DNA from: Euonymus europaeus
Lineage: Eukaryota; Streptophyta; Magnoliopsida; Celastrales; Celastraceae
Direction: 5' to 3'
Length of the DNA: 64,000 bases
Assembly: GCA_963580455.1 (NCBI GenBank)
Contig: OY756964.1
Coordinates: 26,076,001 to 26,140,000, forward strand
The notes beneath the pieces were generated by a model. It made no database searches and was not told where the DNA came from. It was given only the letters and a program-made list of their open reading frames with translations. Position numbers and translations under genes: made by a program. This document shows, one piece after another, positions 11,127-26,100 of the stretch; the first letter of the stretch is position 1; every line of letters starts with the position of its first letter.

Positions 11127-12783
11127 ATGTATAGAGTTGCAAATCCGTCGGAGTATTTGGCCTTCACCGGCGCCGGAATCAAAGATATCAAGCTTGCGAA
11201 GAAGGGATGGGTCCTCCCAGGACAATCATGCAAGGTCTTCGATGTTTCACCCGTCAATTACAGTTTCGAAGTCCAAGCCATGAGCGCCGAGAAGCTCCCC
11301 TTTGTCCTCCCCGCCGTGTTCACAATCGGTCCTCGTGTCGACGACGAGGAGAGCCTTCTCTTGTACGCTAGACTCATCGCTCAATACGACAAGGGTTCCG
11401 CTCATGTCATCGATCTCGTTCAGGGAGTAATAGAAGGAGAAACGAGAGTCTTAGCCGCTTCGATGACCATGGAAGAAATATTCAGAGGCACTAAAGAGTT
11501 CAAAAAGGAGGTTTTCGGGAAAGTTCAGCTTGAATTAAACCAATTTGGACTAGTAATTTACAACGCCAATGTGAAACAGCTCGTTGATGTGCCCGGTCAT
11601 GAGTATTTCTCTTATCTGGGTCAGAAGACTCAGATGGAGGCGGCCAATCAGGCCAAAATCGATGTGTCTGAAGCGAGGATGAAGGGAGAGATTGGTGCGA
11701 AGCTTCGGACGGGGCAGACCACGCAGAATGCGGCCAAGATTGACGCCGAGACGAAGATTATTGCGACGCAGAGGCAAGGAGAGGGGAAGAAGGAGGAGAT
11801 TAAGGTGAGGACTGAAGTGAAGGTTTTTGAAAACCAGAGGGAGGCAGAGGCTGCGGAGGCAGATGCAGAGTTGGCTAAGAAGAAGGCTGGGTGGGCCAGG
11901 GAGGCACATGTGGCGGAAGTGGAGTCCGAGAAGGCAGTGGCGATTAGAGAGGCAGAGCTGCAGAGAGAGGTTGAGAAGATGAACGCCATGACCAGGACTG
12001 AGAAACTAAAGGCCGAGTTTCTTACGAGAGCCAGTGTTGAGTATGAAACCAAGGTCAGTAGTTTACCCTGTTTTCTCATTGCAAATTTTCTCTCTCCTAG
12101 TCTCCTCTGTTTTTTTCCCCTTGTTTGTGCTCTTTTATTTTGATTTCTTGGTCCATCACCTTCTTCCTTGAAGAATGGCAATGTTTTTGGTCATTAAACG
12201 ATCTGGATAAAATTTTGTTGACTGTTATATTGATGTTACATGCACTATTTGTAAAATAATTTTGAAGGTTCAAGAGGCAAATTGGGAGCTGTACAGGCAA
12301 CAAAAGGCCTCAGAAGCAATTCTGTACCAGAAGCAAAAGGAGGCAGAGGCACAAAAGGCCAGTGCAGAGGCAGCACTCTTTGCACGCCAACAAGTTGCCG
12401 ATGGTGAACTATACGCTAAGCAAAAGGAGGCCGAAGGGCTCGTTGCCATGGCCAAGGCCCAAGGAACATACCTTCGCACCCTCCTCGACTCACTTAATGG
12501 CGACTACGGAGCTTTAAGGGACTACTTGATGATAAGTGGTGGAATGTTTCAAGATATCGCTAGGATTAATGCCGAGGCCGTACGTGGTTTGCAGCCCAAA
12601 ATTAGTGTGTGGACCAATGATGGTGCTGTTGCTGCTGGTGGTGGCAGTGATGGTGGGACTGCCATGAAGGAGGTTGCTGGGGTTTACAAGATGCTGCCGC
12701 CGTTGCTTAATACTGTTCATGAACAAACTGGGATGCTGCCACCCGCGTGGATGGGGAGCTTGGCTAACTCTAATAGCACCTAG
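11127..12783 (+). CDS. FLOT: Flotillin-like protein
   Basis: Two exons, 11127-12053 and 12268-12783, joined in phase 0 across a GT-AG intron of 214 bp. The product is 480 aa, close to plant flotillin-like proteins (about 470-490 aa). The N terminus [18 protein letters not shown] and the following 180 residues form the SPFH/band-7 domain. Residues of about 190-390 are a long helical region with repeated Ala-Glu pairs ([30 protein letters not shown]), the flotillin coiled coil. There is no signal peptide or transmembrane helix, as expected for a protein peripherally attached to the plasma membrane. By family, it scaffolds sterol-rich microdomains and clathrin-independent endocytosis, and some legume homologues act in symbiotic infection. 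A long antisense open frame at 11648-12181 is a by-product of its composition. Confidence 0.95.
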
Positions 12784-14105
12784 ACTATTTTTGTTTGCTA
12801 ATTTAATTTTATGTTTACTGTTTATTTCGATTCCAATGAAAGTGACATACGTCCTTTTTGTTTGTTTGGAATCTTTAGTGAAGCAATTTTAGGGCCAACT
12901 CTTTGGGGCTCAAATGGCTTTAGAATTAAAAGAATCAAGAATGAGCCCGTAAATATGTCCGTTTGGGAAGGGTATCTTGTATTCTTCTATCAGAATGGCT
13001 CCATTCTTCTATCACAACGGGTCCATTTTTAGACTCTATTTTTTCAAAAATATATAAGGGTCTGTTTGGTGGTGGCAGTATTAAGCATACCTAATAAGAG
13101 TATCCCAACATATTCTAAATCATGTGACAAGTCATAGATAGTAAATTTTGGAGGGAGAATATACTCTTGAAATTCAAACACATGTGAATTGTCACACACA
13201 CTTGGAACACTTTGGAGATACAAAAGTCTTGTGATACTGTTTTTTTTTTTGGTTGAGCGTCTACACCAATTTATACTTTGTCAATATATTCTTAGACATT
13301 ATATTTTTTACTCGATTATATTTTGTCGGACATCTTTCAACCAAACGAATCGAAGTGAAATGAAGGTAAATTTCATTAATTGTCGCGTAAAAGAGATATT
13401 TTGGTAAAAAGGGAAATGTTACTAAATTGGTTTAAGAGGGATGCATTTTTAAACGTTGGTCAAACCAGTTTTGAAATTAATGTTTTGTAAAATGCACGAG
13501 TCTTTTTTTCTCTCTAAACTATAATCACTGCTCCGATTTCGTCTGATGGAAAATACAAAAGCGTGGCGTAAATAGTATCCTACCGATTTTTTTTGTTTTT
13601 GGTTTTTATAAAGCAACAAACAAATGCAGCTAGCAACTAAAACTGATTGTACTTGGCTAGGAATACGTTCGCCTTTATCCAAACATGGGCATTGGTGGAA
13701 CCCACTCATCTCCTCACACCATTTCAGACATATACCTGTGACAGACGTGTCGATCTTCTATTGGATAAAATCAACAATACCCCACACCAATCATCCTGTG
13801 ATGCCCCAGTCTCTGACCTCCATAGACCAGCTGTATTCATCAACGGCTTGCAACAGGTCAATCCACGGTTCTCATCCATTCTATCCAGACCACTCATCAA
13901 CGTGTCAGTGTCTCGTCAAAACCTGCTTAGAAGTAATGACTCTCTCTCTCTCTCCTCGCATGCACTCATCAGTCATCACACTCTTTGTGTGCAAAACCCC
14001 GGCCTTTTTTTCAGTTACAGTCCTTCTCTTTTCCACTGTTCACATTCCAACCTCTGGAGAAGTCGTGGCAGGTCAAATACGGTCCGACATTCATCGACGC
14101 CATTG
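12784..14105. other. Flotillin 3' flank and 5' leader/promoter region of the SET gene
   Basis: The first few hundred bases are AT/T-rich 3' flank. From about 13620 a less AT-rich stretch with a CT run (13930-13955) leads to the start codon at 14106 and is most likely the promoter and 5' UTR of the SET-domain gene. A frame open from 13647 into exon 1 has no conserved sequence. Confidence 0.5.
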
Positions 14106-17100
14106 ATGGCTTCATCAACATCACAAGAACCTCGAAGACAGGTATGTGGTTGTTTTCGGTTGTTTTGTGCCTGTAATAACTTACTTGTACTACTATTATC
14201 CGTGATCTAGTTCGTCAGCTAGTGTGTGTGAAAGATGAGTGAGAAAGAGAAAGTAAAAGAATACAGTACCTGGATTCCCTGCAACTGTTAGAGAGGCGTG
14301 TTTTGAGTATTTTTCTCTCATGGTCGTGGTCTGTTGGTCTTTTATTTTTAAGCGATGCAGTATTGTCCGATAGATATTGCATTTTTGAATCGAACAATTG
14401 TTAAGAAAGAATTTTATTCTAACTTTTGTATTGTTGTTTCCGAGAAAGAAGTCCACTCTGCTTTCCGGATTGCTTCAAGTGGGAACTTCTCACATGTAAC
14501 TGTAATTCTTCAAGTAATGGTGAAATGATTGAGGGTAACATAATCATATTGTTTAATGAGTTCTTACATGTTGATGGATGTCATTGATAGTGAATCTAAT
14601 TGCACATGAAATGGATGAGGTCCAAATTGCACATGAGATGCAGGAGGCTAATCTCAAGAGAAATAAGGGGCTCTGGAATTTGATGGGTGCCATTGGATAG
14701 ACAAACTTGACTTTCAAAAGTTTATATTGTTGCATTTGTATCTGTTATGCGTGTGTGCATGTGCTTTCTTTTGTGTTGTGACTCTTCATGTGATCCTAGG
14801 AGGTGTACAAGTACAACAACGGAACTTACTATCTGGTTCTGGTTTCCACTTTCCACATTAATATTGGTGCTTATGATATTGTCCTTTTCTTCATTGTAGA
14901 TCGACAAAGCTGAATACGGCCCATGATTTCTATCTTCAAGTCAGATTTGGAATTTCAGAATTCCTTTTTTGGTATATAGATGCCTTGTGCATGAATGCAT
15001 TTGGGGGATTTCTTTCGGTATGGTGTATCATGATCTAGGATTTGAGTGGAAAAAACACATGTATCTATAAAGTATAAATCACTGAGCAAAGTTGTTTATT
15101 TGGGTACTCGTGCATTTTTCTTTTTCTTTCATGAACGTTGATGCAGACAAATACGGGCCAGAATTTACATCTGCATGCTTCACAGATGATGCCGTATGTT
15201 ATGGTTCCTGAAAAAATGAATTCAAATCCATGCAACCAAGGTTATGCTGAACAGGAAAATTCATTTCAAGTGCTCTTATCTGGGCCACAATCACTGTTAC
15301 AATGTCATTCTCAGGAATTTTTGAATCCCAAACTGTTCTGTACCACTGCTAAGCTTCCTGTTGATGGTAGTAATGTCACTACCAATACTGCGGGAAGTGG
15401 AATTTCAGTGATTTCTGGTGGCTTGATATCTGAAAATCCAAGCTATCGAACCCTGGAAAATGGAATGAATATTTATCCAGTTTTCTCGTCCAGTGCAATG
15501 ATGAGTCCTGACTGTGGTAACAATTCTGTTGGGGATGATGGTCTTTGTTCTGTGAACTCCAAATTTCAAAATTTAGAACTGGGTAAGGCAGTCATCCATC
15601 ACACCCTTCCTGCTGAAGGGAGGATGAATAAAATTTCTTCTATGGTAGATAAATGGCATGGTACAACTGCTTCGAGTGCTGTGAAGCAATGTAGTAGGAA
15701 GATTCTAGGGTTGCAAAAACTGCCATTGGAAGCAGAATCTGTGTTTCCTCATAACTACTCTGCTTTGACAGGCGGGTGTCCTCATGTTTATTGCATGAAT
15801 ACAAGTGAGTGTTTGCTTTATACATGCTGTTTCCTGAGTTATTCATTACATAATTTTTCTGCATGCATTCTAACGTTTGTTTTTCATTAAACTGGAAAAG
15901 GTGGATATCTGTTTATCAGCAACACTGGTATTCTAGGTATTGTTTGCTCATGCCATTTTTTTCAAATGTCTGTGTCCAACTTCTGTGAGGTAATTTCCCT
16001 CCCATGTCAGTTATGATTTTGGTATTTTCTGATGAAACAAACTTTTATAGTGTTTGGTATTGCCCTTAATTAAAGGAATTTTGTCATGTTGTGCTATTCT
16101 ACAGCATTCTGGCTTGCGGGATGTCAGTCCTGGCGATGTTGTCTGTATGCACACTGGGGAGACCATTGCTCGGTGGCGTAAGCTCTACTTCCAGAAATTT
16201 GGGGTAAGATGCATATGTTCTCTTCTATGCTTTTTCAAGCAAGCAGTTGAAAGTTTTCTCTGTTTCCTTATAAATGGATGCTCATGCATGCTCTTGTATT
16301 CAAGTGCTGATTAACTATAATGTATGCATGTACAGAATTGCAAAAATGTTGGGTTATAGACATCATTTAACGTGATTTTTTTAGTCTCATTTTACTATTT
16401 ACATTGGAGTGCTGTTGTGTGCCTTATTTTGCACTTGGAGGGCTGCTCTGCCTGATACGGATTTTGAAAGCAGAAGCCAACCACACTAATTTAGTGCATT
16501 TTTATTTGCCATGGAACTTAAGAATTTTCTAGGCTAAGTGTGGGTTTGAGGCCAATACCATTTATTTAGGGAGCAAAATTTCAGAACCGTTTCTACTTTA
16601 AACTGAAGTGGTGATTTCAGATGAGAACGTTTAAATCTTGTGCCACATTTCTTCAACTTATGCATATGAACATCGATGGCTTAGAAATATGTGGATTTCG
16701 CTCAACTATAGTTTTTTTTTCTTGACATTGCCTGGGACCTGAATCCTGATTGCTAAAAGCTTATAGGCTTGTTGGCATCCATCCTTAGTGTTTTGTTCAT
16801 CTAAGAACTTAGATGATGGTGCATGCTTAGTCATGGGATATAATAACACGTGATTATTAGGTACATTTACATGTTTCTTAGCAAATAATAATGCCTAAAG
16901 GTGATAAATCAATCTTAATGTTAAGATAGTTGGGCGAATATCATCAGTGATTGTTAGGCTATGTGATGATTCTAGCCTCAAGAAGTGGGTTAAGCGATTT
17001 GTTGCAGATGCTAATGAGTATTTTGTCTAATGTCACACAACTACACAAGTAGGATGTTTTGTGTATGCATACGATGATATGAAAATATTTGTATGAGTTC

Positions 17101-20100
17101 TCAATGATGCTTACTGAGCTTAACTTTTCACTTACTTATTTAGATTATATTTTTCAACATACTCTGGTTTTGCTGTATTTGGAATTGAGAGTTGTATTTG
17201 TTATTTCATGTATTTGAAGCAACAAGAACACTGGATGGTGATGTTTTTATGATGCTTTAGATTAGGGCTCCTGGTGATCGGAGTGGATGGGAATGGCCTG
17301 AGGGATTCTCGCTGACTGCTGGCTTGATGAAATCTGGTGAAATCATGCCACATATTTCCAAGAATTCTGACAGGGTTCAAGTAGTTGATTCTTCTGGGGG
17401 TTTTGTAACGTCTGGACCACGTTTAGGCAATGTTACATTTCCAAAACACAGTCACACAGACAAGAATTTGATTATTGACGCTTCGCATGACATGCAACGC
17501 ATAAAAGCTCTGGATGATAAAAAATTCCTTCTTAAAGGCTTCGGCAGCGCTTCCCCAATCAATTTACATTCAGAAGCACATGTCCAGGTGGAGTGCCCTA
17601 CCTCTTGGTGTTCTATGCAGACAGAGTTTGTCGGTTCAGATTCAAACAGGAAATGCCAATTTACATTTTCTCAAGGTGATTCTGTCTTGAAAATTGTGAA
17701 TTCATCCATTGTCGACCCTATCCTTCAAACCCCTGTTAAAAGTTCTCACACCGGGAGACTTATTCATGCAAGGGATGGTACTGCAACCGATAGGGATGCT
17801 GCTTCAAATATAGAGTTGAGGCTTGGGCAACCATATCAGCAGAATCAGCCTTCAAGAAATTCACTTCTATCATCATTTGGGGCACAACAATATGAAACAA
17901 TTGTTGATCCCCAGAAGTCTCTCCTGCCAGGGCAATTCATTCACAACGGTGAGCAATATGGTGATTTTGTTTTTTATGATAAATCGCTCATATTAGGGTA
18001 ATACTGAGATATCTGTCTTTTCCATATGTCTGCTGTCTTATTTGACCAGTTGTCACTGAATGATGCAGCAATTAGTTGCGGGCATAGAGAGGAATTTGGG
18101 AAGTATCTACCCAGTTTTGCTGGCATGTCTGATATAGCCACGAGAAGAGTACAAGGCCCCTCTAATCTCGTGAATAGTGAAATTGGAACTAGTGATGGTT
18201 TAGATGCTACCAGGCTAGAAAAATTCAAAGGTTATCTGGCTGTGAATTCCGTGGTTCCATTATTTTCTAACCGTGCTCCGCTTGAGGGAAGTGTGCTCTC
18301 CACGTCCCCAAAGGATACAGTTTATAATGGTCATCATCGTATTGCCAAAACGCTATGTTATGATTCTCATACCATCAAAAGTGGCGTACTGAATGTTCCC
18401 CGGGATGGTGGTAATGGCTTGGAGAGGCAATTAAATGCCAATGTCTTCAAGATAGGTTGCTTTAGACATCCGGACAAAGTAAAGGGGGTAGACTATGTTG
18501 CTGTTAGTTCTCATGCTGCAACTAATGTGGATTCTAGAGTTAATGAACAGATGGGAAATCCGATGTCTCTCACTGGAGTTGCAGGTGGAAGCTGTTATCC
18601 CAGATTTTCAGTAGCACATGGAGAGAACCATATTAAAAACTGCTTGTCTCATCCTGAGAATGTTCCTTCTATTGACAGTTGTGAATACACTGATCATAGT
18701 TTTCTTGGTTCCATGGGGTCACCCGCAGGTTGTCGAAAATTCTTGGCCTCTGAAATAGTTGGTAGAGGGAATGCGTCAGATGTTGGACTCATTCCAGCTG
18801 TGTCCAAACAAGGGAGCACTGGTGTATTCCCTTATATGCTTGATGAAAATATGAGATTGCTTGCATTGGGGCAGATTTTAGAATTATCCAAACAACATCA
18901 TGTAATATCTTCCCTTGGAATGGATCAAAAGCACTGGGGAGTTGGTAGCTCTTCTACTGTGGAAGTGGGGCATTCTATTACTCAGTCATTAACAGCCAGA
19001 GAACAAAGATATGCATCTAATATTACCAGCGAGCAGGATGCAGATGTTTCTGCAGTTTCCTCTAAACTAATGCAGTTTAGTGCAACTGGTAGGTTGGGTG
19101 GTAATTTTGAATGTTCCAGAAACAATATGAGCCAATCAAAAGAGCTCATAAACTACTGTAGTGGAGCACCTTGCAGTCCACGCATGTATTTGCAGTGTTG
19201 CAGATACGCTGCCCATAAAAAATGTCGTAGAGGGAATTGTGGCTCAAGAGTTGGAAGTTCACACGATACCTTCAAGGAACATTTTGCATATGTCAGTGAC
19301 AAAGCCTCTGTGCCATTTGCTTCCAAATTTGTTTGCGAACATTGTGTTTCAAGGGAAAAGGGTACTTACTTCAGTCAGAGTGGAAAAACGGAGTCGCAAC
19401 ATCCTGAGAGCAAGAGTTGTCTACCGCAGTGGAGAGATGTGCCCAATAAAACTCAAAGAACTTGTCAGGTGACTGCCATGGAAAGGCCAGCTGCTTTTTT
19501 GGGTGAAAAAGGAAATATTGACTCTGAAGTAAGGGATACTTCTGCACTGTGTTCCAACGAAGCTGCAGCATTAGCAGACTCCTTAAAGAATCGAGAAATT
19601 TCTTACTTATCTTCCGAATGTTCAGCCCCTGTTGTTCATCAGGTGACAACTGAGGTCAATAACATGGATTCTTCTGTTGTTGGTGAGGATTCTGGATGTG
19701 TTAACAGTTTTGTGGTTCAGGAGAGTTCGACCATTGACAAATGCTGGTCATCATCTGATGGTGCATTTGAAAGTAAAAGAACTGCTGACTGCTATTTCTC
19801 CAACTGTAAGACGAATCTAAAAAGAGAGGGCTCTGACAAAGTTCCGGGTAATCAGCCATCCCGTAGTCTAGTTGATGAGCTTAAGCTTATGGATTCCTTA
19901 ATGAGGAAAAAATGCCAAGATGAAATGCATATTGGACTTATCACTCATGGGAAAAGCATTAATTTGCAAAATAATGAGGTAGCACTGGAATCTGGAAAGA
20001 AAAAGAGGCCAGAAAAACAAAAAACTCTAGATTCATCATTCTGTACAGCTTATCTTCCTAAAGCTCATGATAGATATGAAGGTTGTGCTGAAACTGCTGG

Positions 20101-23100
20101 CTCATCTTCCTCTCTGACCAGAAAAGCACAGATGCTCCCCATCCCAGGCCAACAAATGTTTGGTCCTTGTTCTGCTCAGCATAAATCCATGCATGGAAGG
20201 TCTTTCTTGCCTTTGGTAAAATCGCACTCTCGCAAAAGAGATCTGCTTAATCTTTATGATGATAGAAACAAGGATAATGGTGACAAGAGAAAATTAGATG
20301 GAAGGGTTGACTTTGAGGGAATTTTTGAAGTTTCTGGCAATAAAAAGTTCAGAAGTGATGGGACTTGTGATGCTTCTGGATTGATTTGGAAACAATCAGC
20401 TGATGGTGACAAAAATGCAGCAAGCTATCCAACAAGTGGTAAAACAGAATCATTTTGTGAATCAGTTGATGTGAAATACAGGAAGGAGATGCCAGTAGTA
20501 TGTGGGAAGTATGGTGAAATATGTAGTCGAAGTCAGGCTAAAAATGCATTGAACCCAGTCAAAATTGTTTCCCTCAGCAGGATCCTCAAAACTGCCAGAA
20601 AATGTACACTTCCCACAGGCAGCACCTCTAGACTAACTTCTCCGAGGGATTTGAAGAAGAAAAACTTTACTAGAAAGAATAGAAGGTTTTATGAACCCTC
20701 TAACTTTAAGAACGATGAAGAAATTGGAAATCATAATTCCATAGTTTCTGACACGAGCCTTGAAGCTTCTGGAAAAGTAAGGGAACGAGAATGTAGCTCT
20801 GGAGATTGGCAAATTACTGACAAGTTCTTCACGGTGGATAAAGATCGAGTCGATAAAAGCAAACAATATTGTGATGTTACAGACTCTCAGTCGAAGCCAT
20901 GTAAGGAAATTCGGAAGCGCAGCCTTTATGAGCTGTCATTAAGAGGTACATATGTTTATCGCATTTACAGTAAAATATTTGACTTCATTGAAAAAAATGC
21001 TATGAAAATAGTAAAATACCACTATGCTCTTTATGATCAGTACTTGGGTTTCCTTCAACTAAGGATGATAGCAAATGTTTTTTGTCAGAATGAATTAACC
21101 CTTTAACATATTAACATACTCTTATTATCCTATTTTTGCATGTATCACAAGAGGAAAGAAATTTGATGTGGTTCGAGTTCTTTAACATTTGAAAAATTGC
21201 ATTTCATTCTTCAAGCTAAATGGAGGATGTCAAAGTCCATTTTTTTTTAGCATTCAATGAAATTTAAGATCAGTGGAGTTTCCATTCCCATTTACTTCCC
21301 TCCATAATAAATGTTAAATTATGTTAGCCCTTCATCATTTCTCCCTTTTTTCATTTTTCATACCCGTTCTACTAAACTATGAGTAGTCATGACTTAATTT
21401 TCAAATTTGTCTAAGTCATTGACCTTTCTGGATACGCCGTGACATTACAACATTGTGCTTATTGTTAATGGTGTGTATATATATATATATCAGGCATCTT
21501 TCCAGGTTGGCTGAAGTGGTAAATGCCTACACTCACGAGATATAATACACAAGGCATTTTGTGTACCTATACTGCATGTTTTATTGGACTAGGATCGAGC
21601 ATTCATTTCGTGAACTTACTTTTGCACATTTAAAGTGACCTAAATTACATTCATCTGATTCAAGTTACTGTCTGGCGCTTGCTGTCACGGGGTGGGCATG
21701 ATTTGCCTACGGAATTGGCAAATACAAGATGCCTTATTCTAGTAATCGGTAACACTTGCATCTCTAGCAAGGCTTAATCTGTTTGGGCTTGATTGCCCCA
21801 CAATTATTAATGGTCATAAGCTAATTGAAACTTTTCCTGGGAATATTAATGGTGCTAAGGCTATCTACATGTATCATTCATGGATACTGTGTTGATGACA
21901 TTTAGTGTTACTTCCAAGCACTTCAGTCCTTTAATAAAACAAATTGCTTCCCTTAAAGTACGTCCACGGGGTTCAATTAATGTCAGGCAGGTGGAAGAAT
22001 GATAGCTTCTTATTCAACACTAGAAAATGCACTCCTATCAATTCTTTATGTTGATCATCATTATCATTTCTTCATCTGCGTTCTTCTTGAGATGCTGTCA
22101 GTTTGTGCTGTGTTTATATGCTTTGGTTAACAGGTTGCTTCTAGTGTTTGGGGTTTACTTTTGCACAAAGTTTTCTCATTTAGGAAAAACAAAGAATAAC
22201 GTCCACCAAGTATTATAGTTGTTTCCTTTCAAGAATGTTTTGTTGGACCTAATATCAAGAGTATTTTTGTTTGCATATTTCAGGAGATGATTCTAGTGAA
22301 ATTTCATCGCATAAGAAAAATTTGCATGCTTTCCGAAAAGGAAGGAGCAAACATTTGAAGAATGCTGAACATAGAAAAAGCTGTCTAGTTGGAACAAGAA
22401 AATTCAAAATGAAAAGGTAAATGCAGAAATTGTATGTCTTCTTGTATGAGGGTCTTTATTTCTTATTTTTTAATATTTACCTTTTATTACTCATTTTTAA
22501 AATATTGGAGATAGCTGAGGAAATTTTCATTTATTCTATCTATGTTGTCTTATACAAACAGTTAATTATTTAATGTTGTGTGACTTGAGAAATTGTGTTT
22601 GTTCTGGCCACTTATATAACCAGAGACTTTGAATTTCTAGTAATTTGATCTCAATGATTATATTAGCAGATCTGCTCAGGAGCACAACCATAAATCACTT
22701 AGGAATTCTGATGCATTCTGCTGTGTCTGTGGAAGTTCAAATGAAGATGAAGTTAATTGCTTAGTGGAATGTAGTCAATGTTTAATCAGAGTATGTGGCC
22801 TTCGAATTTGGGTCAATTCACGTTCCTTTCATATATTTTCTCTCATCATTCTGTAATACTGATTCGTGCCCTTGTTAGCAGGTGCACCAGGCTTGTTATG
22901 GTATTTCCAGAGTACCTAAAAGCCGTTGGTACTGCAGACCATGCAGGAAAAGTTCCAAAAATATTGTAAGGAATGTTGTGTCGATAATCAATTTTATTTG
23001 TATGTTGTATTGTGACTCCTGATGCCTTTGTCATCATCCAGGTATGTGTTCTTTGTGGTTATGGAGGTGGGGCAATGACTCAAGCTGTGCGGAGTCGTGC

Positions 23101-26100
23101 AATTGTTAAAAGCCTTTTGAAAGCTTGGAACATTGAAACAGAACCTATGAAGAGAAATTGTTTTAAGGAAATGTCGCAGGATGGACTAAACTTGTTTCAT
23201 TTGTCTGGATATTTAGTTGAAAATGATTCATATCCAGTTTTAAGGCCAGTGAATATTGAGCCAGGAACCACAATTTTGCGGAAAATTGATATGCAGAAAC
23301 AATTGGATATTGTGCCGAATTCTTTGAGATCTGTTAATAACTTTAAGGTATATAACAGCATTACAGCTGGGGTATTTGATTCAGCTGTGAAGCAATGGGT
23401 TCATATGGTTTGCGGACTCTGGACCCCTGGAACAAGGTGCCCAAATGTCGATACTATGAGTACTTTTGACGTATCTGGTGCTGCACATTGTAATTGTAAT
23501 GCGGTAAGCTTTAACTAGATTGTACTTAAGCCAAAGTTAGACGTGCTGAATACCATGCGTTAACCATGCTTATGAAGTTTCCATGTCTGTGGATTCTTTT
23601 TGTACAGATGATTATGCCTTTTGTTGTGATCAGTGAATTGCAAAGTGAATGCTTGTATATTGAACCAAGGATAGGGTCTTATGCCTTTCTATGTTTTTAT
23701 GTTACAATATGCTTTCTTTAGATTTTGTATGTGATGTGATAGTTTTAATTTTTCTTGTCACATCTTGGCACTAGCCAATTGTCTATGATATGCCATAAAT
23801 TTGCAGAATTATAGGTATATATGTTGATTGAATTTATGTCATGTCAAAACTTGAAGATTATACTTTTAGTGTCTCGTGTATAGCAGTAAAAAAAAAAAGA
23901 CTCCCACGGATATTTCTAAAGCTTCGTGATATTTTGTTGCTGAAGGTCATTTTTAATCATGGCTGAGAAATTTGTAACCGAAAAAGATTGAAATTTTAAT
24001 GCTAAATCATGGCATGGTTTGCAGAAAAGAAAACTATGGTGAACATTGGCTACTAAATCTGTTGTACTGAAAAATCTACTTCCTAGATATTATTATGTTG
24101 CCCCTGAAAATGTTTGATTTAATAGAAGTTACTAGAATTTATGAATTCAGCCACCATAACTTAAATATAAATTCCCTGAGCATAATGCCGAATGAAGACT
24201 GAATGAATGTAATTAAAAAGCCACCATTTACATGACTCTGCTGTTATGAGTTTTAAGTTTTTTCTGCTTCATTTCTTTTCTTTCAGATTCCTTTGGTTTT
24301 AATTTAATGGGACTGGATATATATGATTATACGTTCTGCATGGTAGATGTTAGAACAGGGTTCTTATGTATGGTAATCCATTTTTCTTGGTATGTCTTTG
24401 ATTAGACTCAGAAGTGAGAACATGCTATCACTGATCTCTGCGCTCGTTAATTTTCCAGATGTGTTCAATTTGTAATCGACCTGGTGGCTCGTGTATACAG
24501 TGCAGGGTTGTCAACTGTTCTGTGCAGTTTCATCCTTGGTGTGCTCACCAGGAGGTATGTTGGCCGTGACACTAGCTTTGGCATTGTGATCCAAGAGCAT
24601 TGCTGTTATACAATGTTTAATACGTTAATGATTTAGCAATAACGGTATCCGTTAACTGTTATATGTATTTTTTCCACCTGGAAGCCATGGCCTTTTATTT
24701 ATTGCGCCAAAATATGCAGAACATATTGGCAAGAAAGTTTTGTACCATTGGCGTTCTTTTGTATACCCCATTCACTCTATCTATTTATTGGTTACAGGGT
24801 CTGCTGCAAATTGAGGTTGAAGGCATTTATAATGAAAATGTTGGTTTTTACGGAAGTTGTGCGCTTCATGCGAGGCCTTCAATGTGGGAGTCTGTCAGCG
24901 ATATCACCATCAATGAAGCAGGTTGTCCCAGTGAAAAGGAACCAAATTGTGCTAGGACGGAGGTACTATATAAATTGAGGATTGTCGTGTTTCTTCTCGT
25001 TCTTGATTTTTCTGTTGTTTGGGGTGCCTTTTCTTGTTTTGGAGAAAAGGAATGGGGGTTAGGGGTGGGAATGAGGGCTATGGAATCTCTCCTATGTTTT
25101 TTTTTTCGGTCTAGGGTTACAAGGGACGCAAACGGGATGGTTTCTGGCATAATCCCTACAAAAAAGGAACTGGTGGATGCATTGTTCCTCAGGAGCAGTT
25201 GGATGCTTGGACTCACATCAATAAGCTGAAGTCATGCATGCAGGGCTTAATAAAACCACCAGTCTCAGATATTGAGTATGACTGTCGGGTAACATTTTTG
25301 CTCTTTACCAGTTAATGATATTCAAATATTCAATACACTTGTTAAAAACGTTGCTATGTTAACCTCGCAGCAGGAACCTATTCATAAGGTGAACCTAGTT
25401 CACGTAAATCTTCTTTAATATAAGTTCGTCCAACCATAAAAAAGGTGTGCATTAATTTATTCAAGTTAGCACTGGCATGATCACTTCGTCCGGATGCTTG
25501 CTTTTTCTTTCTTTCTGCATTCTCATGTCCTCCCTTTTCCTTTTTCCCCCTGTATCCTTGCTTCACGCCAGAAACATTTCCTGTTGCATATTGAGTTAAT
25601 AAATTTGGTTTATTCTCACATACTCAAGAGCCTACCTATACTATCTTGCTTAAGTTGTGTTTCATTTTATTGCAGAAAGAATATGATCGCTATAAGCACG
25701 CAAAAGGTTGGAAAAATTTGGTTGTTTACAAGTCTGGGATTCATGCTCTTGGTCTTTACACATCTCGGTTCATCTCTCGTGGTGAAATGGTGTGGTTGTT
25801 TGTTTTATGTTTTTACCTCTCTCGCTCTACATCTAGAAATACAATTTCTCTATGGTTGGACAATGCTGTATATTTGATTTCTATAGGTGGTAGAATACGT
25901 TGGGGAGGTCGTGGGGGTTCGCGTGGCTGATAAAAGAGAGCATGAGTATCAATCTGGAAGAAGACTTCAATACAAGAGTGCTTGCTACTTCTTCAGGATT
26001 GATAAAGAGCATATCATTGATGCAACCCGAGAAGGGGGTGTAGCTCGATTTGTTAATCATTCGTGCCTGGTAATTTCTTACCCTCATTTTGGTTGTAATT

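Noticed and set aside
11648..12181. 177-aa open frame antisense to flotillin
   Set aside because: It mirrors the Ala/Glu-rich coiled-coil codons of the flotillin gene; the product is Ser/Ala/Leu-rich with no motif.
13624..14210. Two overlapping frames of 160 and 187 codons upstream of the SET gene
   Set aside because: No domain and no conserved sequence; the second runs into exon 1 in frame, but the sequence before ATG 14106 looks like 5' leader.
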